Made by a program: the position numbers and the translations under genes. A DNA stretch of 64,000 bases from positions 21,305 to 85,304 of the forward strand of contig CAYGKA010000017.1 in the NCBI GenBank assembly GCA_964350445.1, given 5' to 3'. This stretch comes from Hwanghaeella sp964350445 (lineage in GTDB: Bacteria > Pseudomonadota > Alphaproteobacteria > UBA8366 > Aestuariispiraceae). The notes beneath the pieces were generated by a model, which was not told the DNA's origin, made no database searches, and worked only from the letters and a program-made list of their open reading frames with translations. Positions 1 to 7,853 of this stretch are shown piece after piece. Each line of letters starts with the position of its first letter. Position 1 is the first letter of the stretch.

Positions 1-1
1 C

Positions 2-835
2 GCCGAGTTCCAAATTGTACTCGGTTATGACGTCACGGTGTTTCAGGCGGAAAGGATCCTGCTGTCGGCCGTCAACCAGGTCGACGAATCGGCGGCGGTT
101 CCGCATCCACCCAACATTCGCGTCAAGGAGTACACGTCGCGGGGCATCAATTGGCAGGTCCGGTTCTGGGTGCCGCGGCATGAGGATTTCGGACCGATCC
201 GCCACAAGGTCGCCCACAATGTTCTGCGCAACCTGCATTTCGCCGGGCTCCGGGTGCCGCACGACATGCTGGATCTGACCCGGTCGATCCAGGACGACGC
301 CGAATATGACCCCCAGAAGCGGGACGTGGTCTTCCTGCACGACGTGCATCTGTTCGATACGATGAGCGACGAGGAGTTGGAAAAGCTGCGCAGCCGTATG
401 CGGGAACGGCTCTGCATCCGGGGCGAGCCGATCGTCCGGCAGGGGGAGGAAGGGGATTCCCTGTTCCTGATCCGGGAAGGTTACCTGGACGTTTTCATCG
501 ATAACGAGGACGGCGACCGGCTGATGGTCGGGCATCTGACGCCCGGCATGTTCTTCGGCGAAATGTCCCTGTTGACCGGCGCGCGGCGCGCGGCAACGGT
601 CATTCCCAGTGTCGATGCCATGGTGTTTCAGATATCCAAGGAGGATATACGGTCCTTCCTGGAGGACAGCGAAGACCTTGTCCGTCAGCTCAGCCTGGCG
701 CTCGCGGAACGGCAGATGTTGAACGACCGCAAGCTGATGGAAGGCCTTCCGCCGCAGGATATGGAGCGCGAACGCCAAACCGCGGCCGACCGGTTGTTCC
801 AAAAGATTCAGGGCTATTTCGGCCTGATGTACTGA
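2..835 (+). CDS. MscS-type mechanosensitive channel with C-terminal cyclic-nucleotide-binding domain, 3' part
   Basis: The gene enters from the left edge; 277 codons of its 3' end are seen in the frame starting at base 2. The first ~85 residues look like the cytoplasmic beta and alpha/beta domain of small-conductance (MscS) channels. They are followed by a cNMP-binding domain: a beta roll with a run like GEEGDSLFLIREG and the phosphate-binding cassette FFGEMSLLTGARRAATV near visible residues 185-200. MscS-cNMP fusions are inner-membrane channels thought to be gated by both tension and nucleotide. The transmembrane part lies outside the window, so the channel call rests on the tail only. No terminator is obvious before the convergent gene 4 bp away. 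Confidence 0.8.
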   Translation, partial: AEFQIVLGYDVTVFQAERILLSAVNQVDESAAVPHPPNIRVKEYTSRGINWQVRFWVPRHEDFGPIRHKVAHNVLRNLHFAGLRVPHDMLDLTRSIQDDAEYDPQKRDVVFLHDVHLFDTMSDEELEKLRSRMRERLCIRGEPIVRQGEEGDSLFLIREGYLDVFIDNEDGDRLMVGHLTPGMFFGEMSLLTGARRAATVIPSVDAMVFQISKEDIRSFLEDSEDLVRQLSLALAERQMLNDRKLMEGLPPQDMERERQTAADRLFQKIQGYFGLMY

Positions 836-839
836 CCCT

Positions 840-1445
840 TCACTCGATGGCCGCGTCGTCCCTGTGGCGGCCCAGTGCCTTGGCGTAACGCGGCATGACG
901 GAGGGCATCATGCTCTCGCCCACGGCGGGGCGGTCCATGCCGAAGACATGCTTGGGAAAGTCCAACCCCTTCTGAACCGCCCAGATGTCGTCATGCCGGT
1001 CCGGAGGCAAAATCGCGGCAGGGTCGCCGACGGCCACCCAGGCTATCGGCACCGTGGTTCCGGGTTCCAGAACGGTGCGAAGATGCACGATACCGTTAAT
1101 GCGGATCTCGCTGTTGGCCCCGATCTGTGCCCCGTTGAAAACCGAGGCGCCGGTCGCGATGAAACAGCTGTCCTCGATCCTGCACCCGGTCAGATGGGCG
1201 CGCGGACCGACGAGCACGTTGTCGCCCAGGCTCAACGGGTTGCCGCGAACCCCACGCAGCACGGCGGTATCCATGATGACGCAATTCTCGCCGATCACGA
1301 CAGGCCCCGACTCCGCGGTCAGCACCGCCCCAAAGCCTATCGACGTGTTGGCGCCGATGGTGACCGCTCCGCATATCGTCGCATTCGGCGCGATCCGGGC
1401 GGAAGGGTGAATGGTTGGTGCTTTTCCGTCGTGGTCCAGAATCAT
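840..1445 (-). CDS. gamma-carbonic-anhydrase-like hexapeptide-repeat protein
   Basis: The protein has 201 residues, most of it (about 13-150) in left-handed beta-helix hexapeptide repeats such as IHPSARIAPNATI, VTIGANTSIG and AQIGANSEI. This is the fold of gamma-class carbonic anhydrases and acyltransferases. Histidines in HLTGC and IVHLR are candidate metal ligands, but the full CamA set is not clear, so catalysis is unproven. The start at 1445 is chosen because AAAGGAGCG sits just upstream and the ATG overlaps the stop of the upstream MarR gene (ATGA). An upstream extension would add a basic, Cys-rich stretch that is really the MarR C-terminus in another frame. The overlap implies an operon with, and control by, the MarR regulator. 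Confidence 0.8.
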   Translation of the reverse strand: MILDHDGKAPTIHPSARIAPNATICGAVTIGANTSIGFGAVLTAESGPVVIGENCVIMDTAVLRGVRGNPLSLGDNVLVGPRAHLTGCRIEDSCFIATGASVFNGAQIGANSEIRINGIVHLRTVLEPGTTVPIAWVAVGDPAAILPPDRHDDIWAVQKGLDFPKHVFGMDRPAVGESMMPSVMPRYAKALGRHRDDAAIE

Positions 1446-1987
1446 GTCGGTCGCTCCTTTCTTTCCAACGCGATCTCGCGCGCTCGGCAGCCGATCGGGC
1501 AGACAGGGCCGTCGCAGACACCGTGATCGCAGAACCGGCACAGAAAACGCGCTTGGCTGCCGGTTTCGACCGCATCGTGAAGTATCTCATCCAACAGGCC
1601 GGTCAGTGCTTGGCGCTTCGCGTCGGTCAAGGGCCGGAGGAGGTCCGCCATCGCGGCGCTGCGGGCAGTCAGCATAGCCTCCGCCCGCGTCTGGCCGGCT
1701 GCCGTCAGGGCAATGTCGACGGCCTTGCCTTCGGACTTGCCGTTTCGGGCAACCATCCCTGCATCGGCGAGTTTGTCGATCAGCCGCACCGTCGCCGGCT
1801 GCGAGAGGCCCAGAATGCGGCTCAAATCCGTGCCGGTCAGAGGGGCGTGAAAATGCAAGGTAAGCACGGTCGCCGCTGTGCTCGGCGAGTCGGTGCCGAG
1901 CATCCGCGCCATCGACGCATCCAAAACGCTCCATAGGGCGCCGAGTTTGTTGTTGAGCAGAATGTTATGCATGCAGAATGCATACAT
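1442..1987 (-). CDS. MarR-family transcriptional regulator with C-terminal cysteine cluster
   Basis: This is a winged-helix regulator of about 180 residues. An N-terminal dimerisation helix (LLNNKLGALWSVLDASM) leads into the recognition region LTGTDLSRILGLSQPATVRLIDKLADAGMV split over helices, then a wing and C-terminal helices. The tail holds five cysteines in about 20 residues (LCRFC..GVC...C...C), a motif found in some proteobacterial MarR proteins and suited to metal or redox sensing. Starts at 1987 and 1972 are both possible; neither has a strong Shine-Dalgarno and both fall within or beside an inverted repeat, so the 5' end is uncertain. It overlaps the gamma-CA-like gene by 4 bp, suggesting it regulates that operon including itself. 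Confidence 0.82.
   Translation of the reverse strand: MYAFCMHNILLNNKLGALWSVLDASMARMLGTDSPSTAATVLTLHFHAPLTGTDLSRILGLSQPATVRLIDKLADAGMVARNGKSEGKAVDIALTAAGQTRAEAMLTARSAAMADLLRPLTDAKRQALTGLLDEILHDAVETGSQARFLCRFCDHGVCDGPVCPIGCRAREIALERKERPT
1966..1984. promoter_or_regulatory. 7-5-7 inverted repeat, probable MarR operator
   Basis: TATGCAT, a 5-bp spacer GCAGA, then ATGCATA forms a perfect dyad at the 5' end of the MarR gene. Size and symmetry fit a MarR dimer site, and the position suggests autorepression. Function is inferred. Confidence 0.5.
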
Positions 1988-2282
1988 AAATTTTGACCGA
2001 ATGCAAGGTGCTCGTTTCCTGTCTGCTTGCGGTTTTGAGCCGAAAACAGGCGCTTCTTCGCGGGGCGTTGCGGTCCCGGAGAGACTGAATCTTGCGCAAC
2101 ATACGACCAATCGTTCCTTGGAAAATCATCTTACCATCCCATATGCACGGCATGGTCGCACAGAGAGTCATGCTTTCGCTCGCGTGCAAGGGGGCCGACG
2201 TTCGTTACGGACGCGGGCTTTTTGAACCCCCTGCGACGGTTCACCCGGGTCGTTCGACGAAATTTGCCGCCGGGGTTCAGTC

Positions 2283-2933
2283 TTGATCGGGTTCCTTTCC
2301 TCTCCACTGACACTTTTGGGGTGGGTGGCCATTGCGGCTGTCTGCCTGCTATGGCTGGTCCGGGACCTGAGGCGCGCCAATCCGGAAATCGCCGGGCTTA
2401 TGAAGGCAGTCTGGATACTGACGGTCGCGTATTCGGGGCCGCTGGGGCTTGCCGTCTATGCGTGGTCGGGCCGGAAACAGATCGCCCGAGACTCGATCTG
2501 GCGGCGCGCCTTCCGTTCGGTGGCACACTGCTATTCAGGCTGCGGCGCCGGGGAGGCCGCGGGTGTCTTCATAACCGCTGGACTGCTTTCCCTCGGTTTC
2601 TGGCCTGTGGCAATCACCAGTTTCGTTCTGGCCTATCTGGCCGGTGTCACCCTGACGGTCGGTCCGATGATGCAGGAAGGGGTCGCTTTCCGCGAGGCAT
2701 TGCGTGACGCGCTCTATGCCGAAACGCCCAGTATCGCGGTGATGGAAATCGTCGCGATTGGGGTGGACCGCTGGATTTCAGGCGGTGCAACGATGGGACA
2801 GCCCCTGTTCTGGAGCGGCTTGGTCGTCTCGCTGACTTGCGGCCTGATCGCCGCCTATCCGGTGAATGTTCTTTTGATCCGCTTGGGCGTGAAGGAAGGC
2901 ATGCACGACCCACGGGACATGGCTGAAACGTGA
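2283..2933 (+). CDS. DUF4396 domain membrane protein
   Basis: The 216-residue protein starts at a TTG. About five to six hydrophobic segments are visible (residues ~3-25, 38-60, 92-118, 140-165, 170-200). It carries the hallmark AHCYSGCGAGEAAG in the middle of the chain, a conserved Cys/His/Gly-rich membrane motif of the DUF4396 family. The family's function is not established; its conserved cysteine and histidine have prompted speculation about metal handling. It precedes a periplasmic Cu/Zn superoxide dismutase by 66 bp on the same strand, so the two could be co-transcribed. No in-frame ATG lies upstream, which is why TTG is used; the start is the least certain part. Confidence 0.7.
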   Translation: MIGFLSSPLTLLGWVAIAAVCLLWLVRDLRRANPEIAGLMKAVWILTVAYSGPLGLAVYAWSGRKQIARDSIWRRAFRSVAHCYSGCGAGEAAGVFITAGLLSLGFWPVAITSFVLAYLAGVTLTVGPMMQEGVAFREALRDALYAETPSIAVMEIVAIGVDRWISGGATMGQPLFWSGLVVSLTCGLIAAYPVNVLLIRLGVKEGMHDPRDMAET

Positions 2934-2999
2934 ATTTCCGGGCAGCGGTCGTCCGAAGACCACACGACTAAAATCAACCACAAACGTAAGGAGGACAGA

Positions 3000-3506
3000 A
3001 TGAAACCCCTCAAATTGACAATTGCCATCGCCGCAGCCGCCTTTGCCGGGGGGATGGCCGGTGCGCAGGCTCAGGCCGGGACGGTCGATATGAAAACGGC
3101 CGCCGGAGACCCTGCCGGTACCGTGACGCTTTCCAATACGCCGAACGGGGTCTTGATCTCGGCGGATCTGAAGAACCTTTCCTCCGGCTGGCACGGCTTC
3201 CATATTCACGAAACCGGCAAGTGCGAACCCGGCTTCCATGCCGCGGGCGGCCATTTCGCGCCGGACCTCAATAAGCATGGCTATCGGACCCCAACCGGTG
3301 CCCATGCCGGCGATCTACCCAATATCTTCGTTGCGAAGGACGGAACCGCGAAGGCGGATTTCATCAACCGCCGTGTCACCCTCAACGATGGCCGCTATTC
3401 GCTGCTGGACGAGGACGGGTCGGCCCTGATCGTGCATACCAAGGCGGACAGCTATGAGGCGGATCCAAAGGCGGGCGAACGCGTTGCCTGCGGCGTGATT
3501 CACTAG
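3000..3506 (+). CDS. sodC: periplasmic Cu/Zn superoxide dismutase
   Basis: The 168-residue protein has a signal peptide (positive MKPLK, hydrophobic core, cleavage near AQAQA, residues 1-26). The mature part contains the SodC metal site: HGFHIHE (first two copper histidines), GGHF, HGYRTPTGAHAGDLPN (bridging and zinc ligands), and the C-terminal RVACGVIH with the active-site arginine and disulfide cysteine. The partner cysteine is in GKCEPG. It converts superoxide to peroxide and oxygen in the periplasm. AAGGAGG lies 6 bp before the ATG. The length is normal for bacterial SodC. A strong hairpin follows the stop codon. Confidence 0.95.
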   Translation: MKPLKLTIAIAAAAFAGGMAGAQAQAGTVDMKTAAGDPAGTVTLSNTPNGVLISADLKNLSSGWHGFHIHETGKCEPGFHAAGGHFAPDLNKHGYRTPTGAHAGDLPNIFVAKDGTAKADFINRRVTLNDGRYSLLDEDGSALIVHTKADSYEADPKAGERVACGVIH

Positions 3507-3509
3507 ATC

Positions 3510-3536
3510 GAGCAGGCGCGCCGGTCGGGCCTGCTC
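3510..3536 (+). terminator. stem-loop terminator after sodC
   Basis: GAGCAGGC and GCCTGCTC form a perfect 8-bp stem with an 11-nt loop immediately after the sodC stop. It sits between convergent sodC and the SulP gene and may serve both. The U-tract is weak. Confidence 0.6.
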
Positions 3537-3548
3537 CTTGTCTGCAGG

Positions 3549-4790
3549 CTACCGGTCGGGCGTATGCCATTCCGCCGGCTGAACCTTGCGGCGGCGCAAG
3601 CGTATCGCAAGACCCAATGCCACGCCGACCCCGATGGCCACGGTCAAATCCACTGCCACGGTCAGGACCAGGGTCACGACAAGCAACAGTCGATCCGCGG
3701 CGGGGGCGGCCAAGTAGCCGCGCCAGCGATGCGGCTCGCTCATGTTCCAGGCGGTCAGGATCAGCAGGGCCGCCATGGCGGGCATCGCCAGATAGCCGGC
3801 AAGCGGCGCGGCCAACATCATCACGGCCAGGATGACGAAGGCGTGGACGATCCCGGCGACCGGCGTTTTCCCGCCGGCCCTGATATTCGTCGCCGTCCGG
3901 GCGATGGCGCCGGTCGCGGGCAGCCCGCCGAACAGGGTGGAGGCGATATTGGCCGCTCCCTGCGCGATCACTTCCGCGTTGGGGCGGTGTTTCCCGCCGA
4001 TGGCACGGTCCGCGACCATCGCGGAAAGAAGAGATTCGACCCCGGCCAGGAAGGCGATCACGAAGGCGGAGGGCAACAACTCCACGAACCGGTCCCAGGA
4101 CACCGGCGGCAAGCTGGGCATGGGCAGGTGGTTCGGCAGTTCGCCGAAGCGGGACACGATGGTGTCCACGTTGAACCCCGCCACGGCCACCAAGGTGGAG
4201 GACAAGGCCACCGCGACGATAAGGCCGGGAAACCTCGGGAAGGCCTTGCGCAGGCCAACGATCGCGACCCCGGTCAACAGACCGATGGCGACCGCGGCGA
4301 CATTGACCGACTTGAACACAGCCCCGGCGTCGGACCATTCGAACGCGGCCGGTATTCCCAGCAAATCGGCCAACTGGCTTTTCGCGATTATGATGGCGAT
4401 GCCGATCGTAAAGCCGTTGATCACCGCTTCCGGGACATAGGCGATGAGGTTGCCGATCCTGAGGAACCCGGCGATGAGCAATATGATCCCTGCCATGAAA
4501 GTGGCGAAGAGCAGTCCGTCATAGCCGTGATCGGCGATGACGCCGTAAACGACCACGATGAAGGCGCCGGTCGGACCGCCGATCTGAACCCTGCTGCCGC
4601 CGAGCAGGGAGATGAAAAAACCGCCGATGATGGCGGTGACCAATCCCTGCGCCGGATCCGCGCCCGAGGCGATGGCGATCGCCAGGCTGAGCGGCACGGC
4701 CACCATGGCGACGGTTGCGCCCGCCAAGCAGTCGGCCGTGAAAAGGGACCAGGAATAGGTCTCCAATGTGGTCAGAATTTTGGGCTTCAT
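3549..4790 (-). CDS. SulP-family anion transporter lacking a STAS domain
   Basis: A multi-pass inner-membrane protein of 413 residues with SulP hallmarks: LAGATVAMVAVPLSLAIAIASG near the N-terminus, GGSRVQIGGPTGAF, and IGGKHRPNAEVIAQG further on. SulP proteins move sulfate, bicarbonate or dicarboxylates. Bacterial members usually run to 500-600 residues with a cytoplasmic STAS domain. This one ends at RLRRRKVQPAEWHTPDR directly after the last membrane helix, so STAS is absent. The start at 4790 has GGAG 8 bp upstream; a GTG at 4811 would add 7 residues. The substrate cannot be told from sequence. Confidence 0.88.
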   Translation of the reverse strand: MKPKILTTLETYSWSLFTADCLAGATVAMVAVPLSLAIAIASGADPAQGLVTAIIGGFFISLLGGSRVQIGGPTGAFIVVVYGVIADHGYDGLLFATFMAGIILLIAGFLRIGNLIAYVPEAVINGFTIGIAIIIAKSQLADLLGIPAAFEWSDAGAVFKSVNVAAVAIGLLTGVAIVGLRKAFPRFPGLIVAVALSSTLVAVAGFNVDTIVSRFGELPNHLPMPSLPPVSWDRFVELLPSAFVIAFLAGVESLLSAMVADRAIGGKHRPNAEVIAQGAANIASTLFGGLPATGAIARTATNIRAGGKTPVAGIVHAFVILAVMMLAAPLAGYLAMPAMAALLILTAWNMSEPHRWRGYLAAPAADRLLLVVTLVLTVAVDLTVAIGVGVALGLAIRLRRRKVQPAEWHTPDR

Positions 4791-4891
4791 GCCTTGGACT
4801 CCGCCGGACACGGCGGCTGTGGGATGTTTCGAAACCAGTCGTTATCAAACAACGCGGACGGTTTCGGTGCAATGGAAATTACCCAAAAGGG

Positions 4892-5332
4892 CTAAGGCCG
4901 GCGCAGCTTGGCGAGGAGCCGCGCGAGCTGTTCCGCTTCGCCGTCGGTCAGCTTCGTCTGGATGGTGGCGTGCAGCGCCTCGGCGTAGATCGGCCAAATC
5001 CTGTGCCTGATCTCCCTGCCGCTTTCGGTGATCGTCACGATTTGGCCGCGGCCGTCTTCCTCACAGTCTTCGGCCGCCACATAACCGGCTTCCGAAAGCC
5101 GTTTCAGCAGGCGCGAGGTGCCGTATTGGGGCAGCAGCAGCCGTTCCTTGATTTCGAACGGGCGGATGCCGTCCGGCGCCGCCCGCTCAACCTCCAGCAG
5201 GACATCGTACCAGGAAAGCGGCGGAAGCCCCGCATGCTTTAGGGCGGTTTCCACATGGCCGACGAGCAGACCGGTCGTGGAGACCATCCTTGTCCAAACC
5301 AGTTCCGCGTTTTTGCTGACTTTCTTCGGCAT
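4892..5332 (-). CDS. MarR-family transcriptional regulator
   Basis: A winged-helix protein of 146 residues. It contains the MarR pattern LSWYDVLLEVERAAPDG, recognition helix region LLLPQYGTSRLLKRLSEAGYV, and a wing with the conserved basic/acidic run EEDGRGQIVTITESGRE. It is transcribed divergently from a glutathione S-transferase gene. The 107-bp spacer holds two copies of a 14-bp palindrome, so it very likely represses both itself and the transferase. Ligand is unknown; electrophile or phenolic sensing would fit the target gene. The ATG at 5332 is preferred; a TTG at 5344 is an alternative. Confidence 0.87.
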   Translation of the reverse strand: MPKKVSKNAELVWTRMVSTTGLLVGHVETALKHAGLPPLSWYDVLLEVERAAPDGIRPFEIKERLLLPQYGTSRLLKRLSEAGYVAAEDCEEDGRGQIVTITESGREIRHRIWPIYAEALHATIQTKLTDGEAEQLARLLAKLRRP

Positions 5333-5351
5333 TGTTCGTTTCAATCACATA

Positions 5352-5412
5352 GATGCAATTGCATCAAGCTTGACGTCGAAGTCAAATGCACCAATTTAAA
5401 TGCAAATGCATC
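5352..5412. promoter_or_regulatory. paired MarR-type operators in the MarR/GST divergent promoter
   Basis: A perfect 14-bp palindrome GATGCAATTGCATC lies at 5352-5365. A second copy matching at 12 of 14 positions, AATGCAAATGCATC, lies at 5399-5412. A further half-site TGCA occurs between them (5387-5390). The arrangement, one site by each divergent gene, is typical of MarR autoregulation. Binding is inferred. Confidence 0.65.
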
Positions 5413-5439
5413 TATATCCGTGATGGAAAGGACCCGAAA

Positions 5440-6117
5440 ATGCCTATGCTCACTTTGGTTAGCCACAATCTCTGCCCTTATGTCCAACGCGCCGCGATAT
5501 CGTTGCTGGAAAAAGGGATCGAATTCGACCGGCGGGAGGTCGATCTGGCGAACAAGCCCGACTGGTTTCTGGCGCTGTCCCCTTTGGGTAAAACGCCCGT
5601 CCTTGTCGTCGATGGGGAGGCTATCTTCGAATCCGCGGCAATCCTGGAATATCTTGAGGACAGCCGCCAGCCCCCGTTGCACCCGCGCGACCTGCTGGAC
5701 AAGGCCCGCCATCGCGGCTGGATAGAGGTCGGCTCATCGATCCTGAACGACATCGCCGGTCTGTATAACGCGCAAGACCCGAACGGCTTCAACATCAAGG
5801 CGCAGGCGATGCGGGGAAAGTTCGAACGGTTGGAACGGGCGCTGGGGGCGGGCCCTTATTTCGCCGGCGATGGTTTCACCCTGGTCGATGCGGTCTTCGC
5901 GCCCGTTTTCCGCTATTTCGATACGTTCGACCGAATCGAAGACTTCGGCATCCTGGCGGACCTGCCGAAGATTGAGTCATGGCGGCGCGAATTGGCGAAA
6001 AGACCATCGGTCGCCACGGCCATCGATGATGGCTATGCCGAGAGGCTTCGCGATTTCCTGCTGCGCCGAAACAGCCACATCACCCGGTTGATGACGCAGG
6101 GCGATAACACCGGATGA
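5440..6117 (+). CDS. glutathione S-transferase family protein
   Basis: The protein has 225 residues. The N-terminal thioredoxin-fold domain (1-80) carries SHNLCPYVQRA at residues 6-16, where Cys or Ser is the likely glutathione-contacting residue as in omega/beta-like classes. It continues with PLGKTPVLVVDG and the cis-proline/ES motif IFESAAILEYLED that binds the gamma-glutamyl part. The C-terminal helical domain includes FTLVDAVFAPVFRY, the N-capping box region. The start at 5440 follows GGAAAGGA; an upstream ATG at 5386 would lie inside the operator region and is not used. The divergent MarR gene suggests induction by a toxic electrophile or aromatic compound. Confidence 0.9.
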   Translation: MPMLTLVSHNLCPYVQRAAISLLEKGIEFDRREVDLANKPDWFLALSPLGKTPVLVVDGEAIFESAAILEYLEDSRQPPLHPRDLLDKARHRGWIEVGSSILNDIAGLYNAQDPNGFNIKAQAMRGKFERLERALGAGPYFAGDGFTLVDAVFAPVFRYFDTFDRIEDFGILADLPKIESWRRELAKRPSVATAIDDGYAERLRDFLLRRNSHITRLMTQGDNTG

Positions 6118-6138
6118 TGATGGCTTTGCGGCTATCGA

Positions 6139-6906
6139 CTACCCGCTGAATCCGTAGATCAACACGCCGGCGACGCCGATCAGGGCGACGATCCAAATCA
6201 CCGGGCTCAAGCCCTTGCGGGTTTTGGCGACCTGATCGGCTGCTTCCGTCGCGGCTTTGGCGGCGGCTGCTTTCACATCCGTTTCGCTTGGCGCGGCTTC
6301 CGGCGCGGCCTTGGGCGCCGGTTCGACCGGTGCGCTTACGGCGGCTGCCGCGGCGCCGGCAGATGCCGGTGTTTCTGGTGCGGGTGCTTCAGCGGCCGGT
6401 GCTGCTTCGGCCGGTGCTGCTTCGGCCGGTGCTGCTTCCGCCGGCACCGCGCCGCCCGCGCTTGCCCGTGCGGAAACTTCTTCGCTGAATTTAGAGAAGA
6501 ACTCGCCCGCCATTTTTTTCGCGGTCGAGTCGATCAGACGGGACCCGATTTGGGCCAGCTTGCCGCCGACATTCGCCTCGACCTCATAGGACAGCACGGT
6601 GTCGCTGCCGTCTTCGGTCAAGGAAACCACGGCGCCGCCCTTCGCGAAACCGGCCGCGCCGCCCTTCCCTTCACCTGAAATCTTGTACCCTTTCGGCGGG
6701 TCGATATCGGAAAGCGTGACATCGCCCGTGAACTTGGCCTTCACAGGGCCGACTTTCGCCTGAACGGTGGCAGAGAAGGACGTGTCGGAGGTTTTTTCCA
6801 GTGTCTGGCAGCCGGGAATGCAGGCTTTCAGAATTTCCGGGTCGTTCAGCGCTTCCCACACCGCCTCACGCGGGGCCGGGATTCGCTCTTCACCTTTCAT
6901 ATCCAT
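6139..6906 (-). CDS. coxG: CoxG-like SRPBCC protein with Ala/Pro linker and C-terminal membrane anchor
   Basis: The N-terminal 150 residues are a carbon-monoxide-dehydrogenase-subunit-G (CoxG) SRPBCC domain: VWEALNDPEILKACIPGC near the start, then GPVKAKFTGDVTLSDIDPP, and VGGKLAQIGSRLIDSTAKKM. CoxG helps anchor or mature molybdenum hydroxylases at the membrane in carboxydotrophs. Here an Ala/Pro/Glu-rich linker (about 155-225) with tandem PAEAA units leads to a final transmembrane helix SPVIWIVALIGVAGVLIYGF, so the domain is tethered to the inner membrane. No coxMSL or other molybdenum hydroxylase genes lie nearby, so its partner is unknown. Confidence 0.85.
   Translation of the reverse strand: MDMKGEERIPAPREAVWEALNDPEILKACIPGCQTLEKTSDTSFSATVQAKVGPVKAKFTGDVTLSDIDPPKGYKISGEGKGGAAGFAKGGAVVSLTEDGSDTVLSYEVEANVGGKLAQIGSRLIDSTAKKMAGEFFSKFSEEVSARASAGGAVPAEAAPAEAAPAEAAPAAEAPAPETPASAGAAAAAVSAPVEPAPKAAPEAAPSETDVKAAAAKAATEAADQVAKTRKGLSPVIWIVALIGVAGVLIYGFSG
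6394..6438. repeat. three perfect 15-bp tandem repeats in the CoxG linker
   Basis: GGCCGGTGCTGCTTC occurs three times head to tail and encodes the repeated PAEAA linker on the minus strand. It keeps the frame, so slippage could change linker length without breaking the protein. Confidence 0.85.
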
Positions 6907-7208
6907 GGTGATTGTCCTTCACTTCTCTCTCGCGCGGCGGGCGCCGGTTAAAATCTTCCCGTCCGGATCCGGGAATCCCCGATGGTCGGCGGGACCGGGC
7001 TTCGAACCCTTTGTCTCAGGAGTTGAATTAGGATGCTGGGGCAATAACCGCAAGTCCGCCTTGAGAACCATGCTGTTTCCCGCTGGTCCAAGCCCATATG
7101 GGAATGGAAGAATCTGGCCTAGACTGTATGACGGTACAGCCACGGAAAAGACCGGTGGACCGGGGTCGCCGCCTGGCGGTGATTTCGGTGCGGGCAGGGT
7201 TGGAGAAT
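6907..7208. other. intergenic region between divergent coxG-like and Panacea genes
   Basis: About 300 bp with no convincing gene. It should hold the divergent promoters; I could not pick out a -35/-10 pair with confidence. GGAG at 7202-7205 is the ribosome binding site of the next gene. Confidence 0.5.
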
Positions 7209-7730
7209 ATGACTGCGACGGTAGTTGAATCGACGATCGATGTCGCGCTCTGGTTCATGGACCAAGCGCGGCGTGAGGACGATTATCTGCAGCCCCAGAA
7301 GCTTCAGCGGCTGATCTATATCGCCCAGGGCTCCTATGCCGCCACCCATCATGGGCGGATGCTGATGCCGGCGCTCTTCGTCGCAGGAGAGACCGGACCG
7401 CAAGACCCCAACATCTTCCGCCTGTTTGAACACGGCAGGCCCACCAATCTCGGTGTTCCGAAAATACCGGCGGAAACGCTTCATTTCCTGGACTTGATCT
7501 GGCGGCGCTACGGCCATCATTCGTCGGACTATCTCAATCAACAGATCAAACACCACGATATCTATATCCGCGCCTTGAAGAAGGGATTGGGGGAGGAGAT
7601 CCCCTTTCCGGCAATCGTTCGCTTCTTCACCAGGAAGGAACGTCCGGACGTGAAGAAGGTCAAAACGGCGGATGGCCGCGTTCTCGAAAAATGGTCGCCG
7701 ACCGCCGCCCCCGGGCCGACGAAAGGCTGA
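7209..7730 (+). CDS. Panacea / SocA-like antitoxin-domain protein (DUF4065)
   Basis: The 173-residue protein opens with STIDVALWFMDQARREDDYLQ split around QPQKLQRLIYIAQGSYAATHHGR, the signature of the DUF4065/Panacea domain. That domain is best known from SocA, a proteolytic-adaptor antitoxin of Caulobacter, and from hyperpromiscuous antitoxins. The start at 7209 follows TTGGAGAAT. No small toxin ORF is visible on either side on the same strand: upstream is a ~300-bp non-coding stretch and downstream a nitroreductase 123 bp away. The basic C-terminus (PDVKKVKTADGRVLEKW) extends beyond the domain. It may be a stand-alone adaptor rather than part of a toxin-antitoxin pair. Confidence 0.75.
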   Translation: MTATVVESTIDVALWFMDQARREDDYLQPQKLQRLIYIAQGSYAATHHGRMLMPALFVAGETGPQDPNIFRLFEHGRPTNLGVPKIPAETLHFLDLIWRRYGHHSSDYLNQQIKHHDIYIRALKKGLGEEIPFPAIVRFFTRKERPDVKKVKTADGRVLEKWSPTAAPGPTKG

Positions 7731-7853
7731 TCGCAGCCTTTGAAGTTTCACCATGGGCGACCATACTGACGCGCGTTCGATCGGAATGCCGGGGCTTTGC
7801 ATCCTTGGATTCACTGATCGACGCGTTGGTCATTTTTGTTTGGAGACGGCTGG

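Noticed and set aside
3564..4895. 443-codon plus-strand open frame opposite the SulP gene
   Set aside because: Its product is a Gly/His/Arg/Asp-rich sequence with no fold features; it is the antisense shadow of a clear transporter gene in GC-rich DNA.
6394..6438. 15-bp tandem repeats as CRISPR-like or regulatory array
   Set aside because: They are contiguous, in frame and encode the Ala/Pro linker of the CoxG-like protein.
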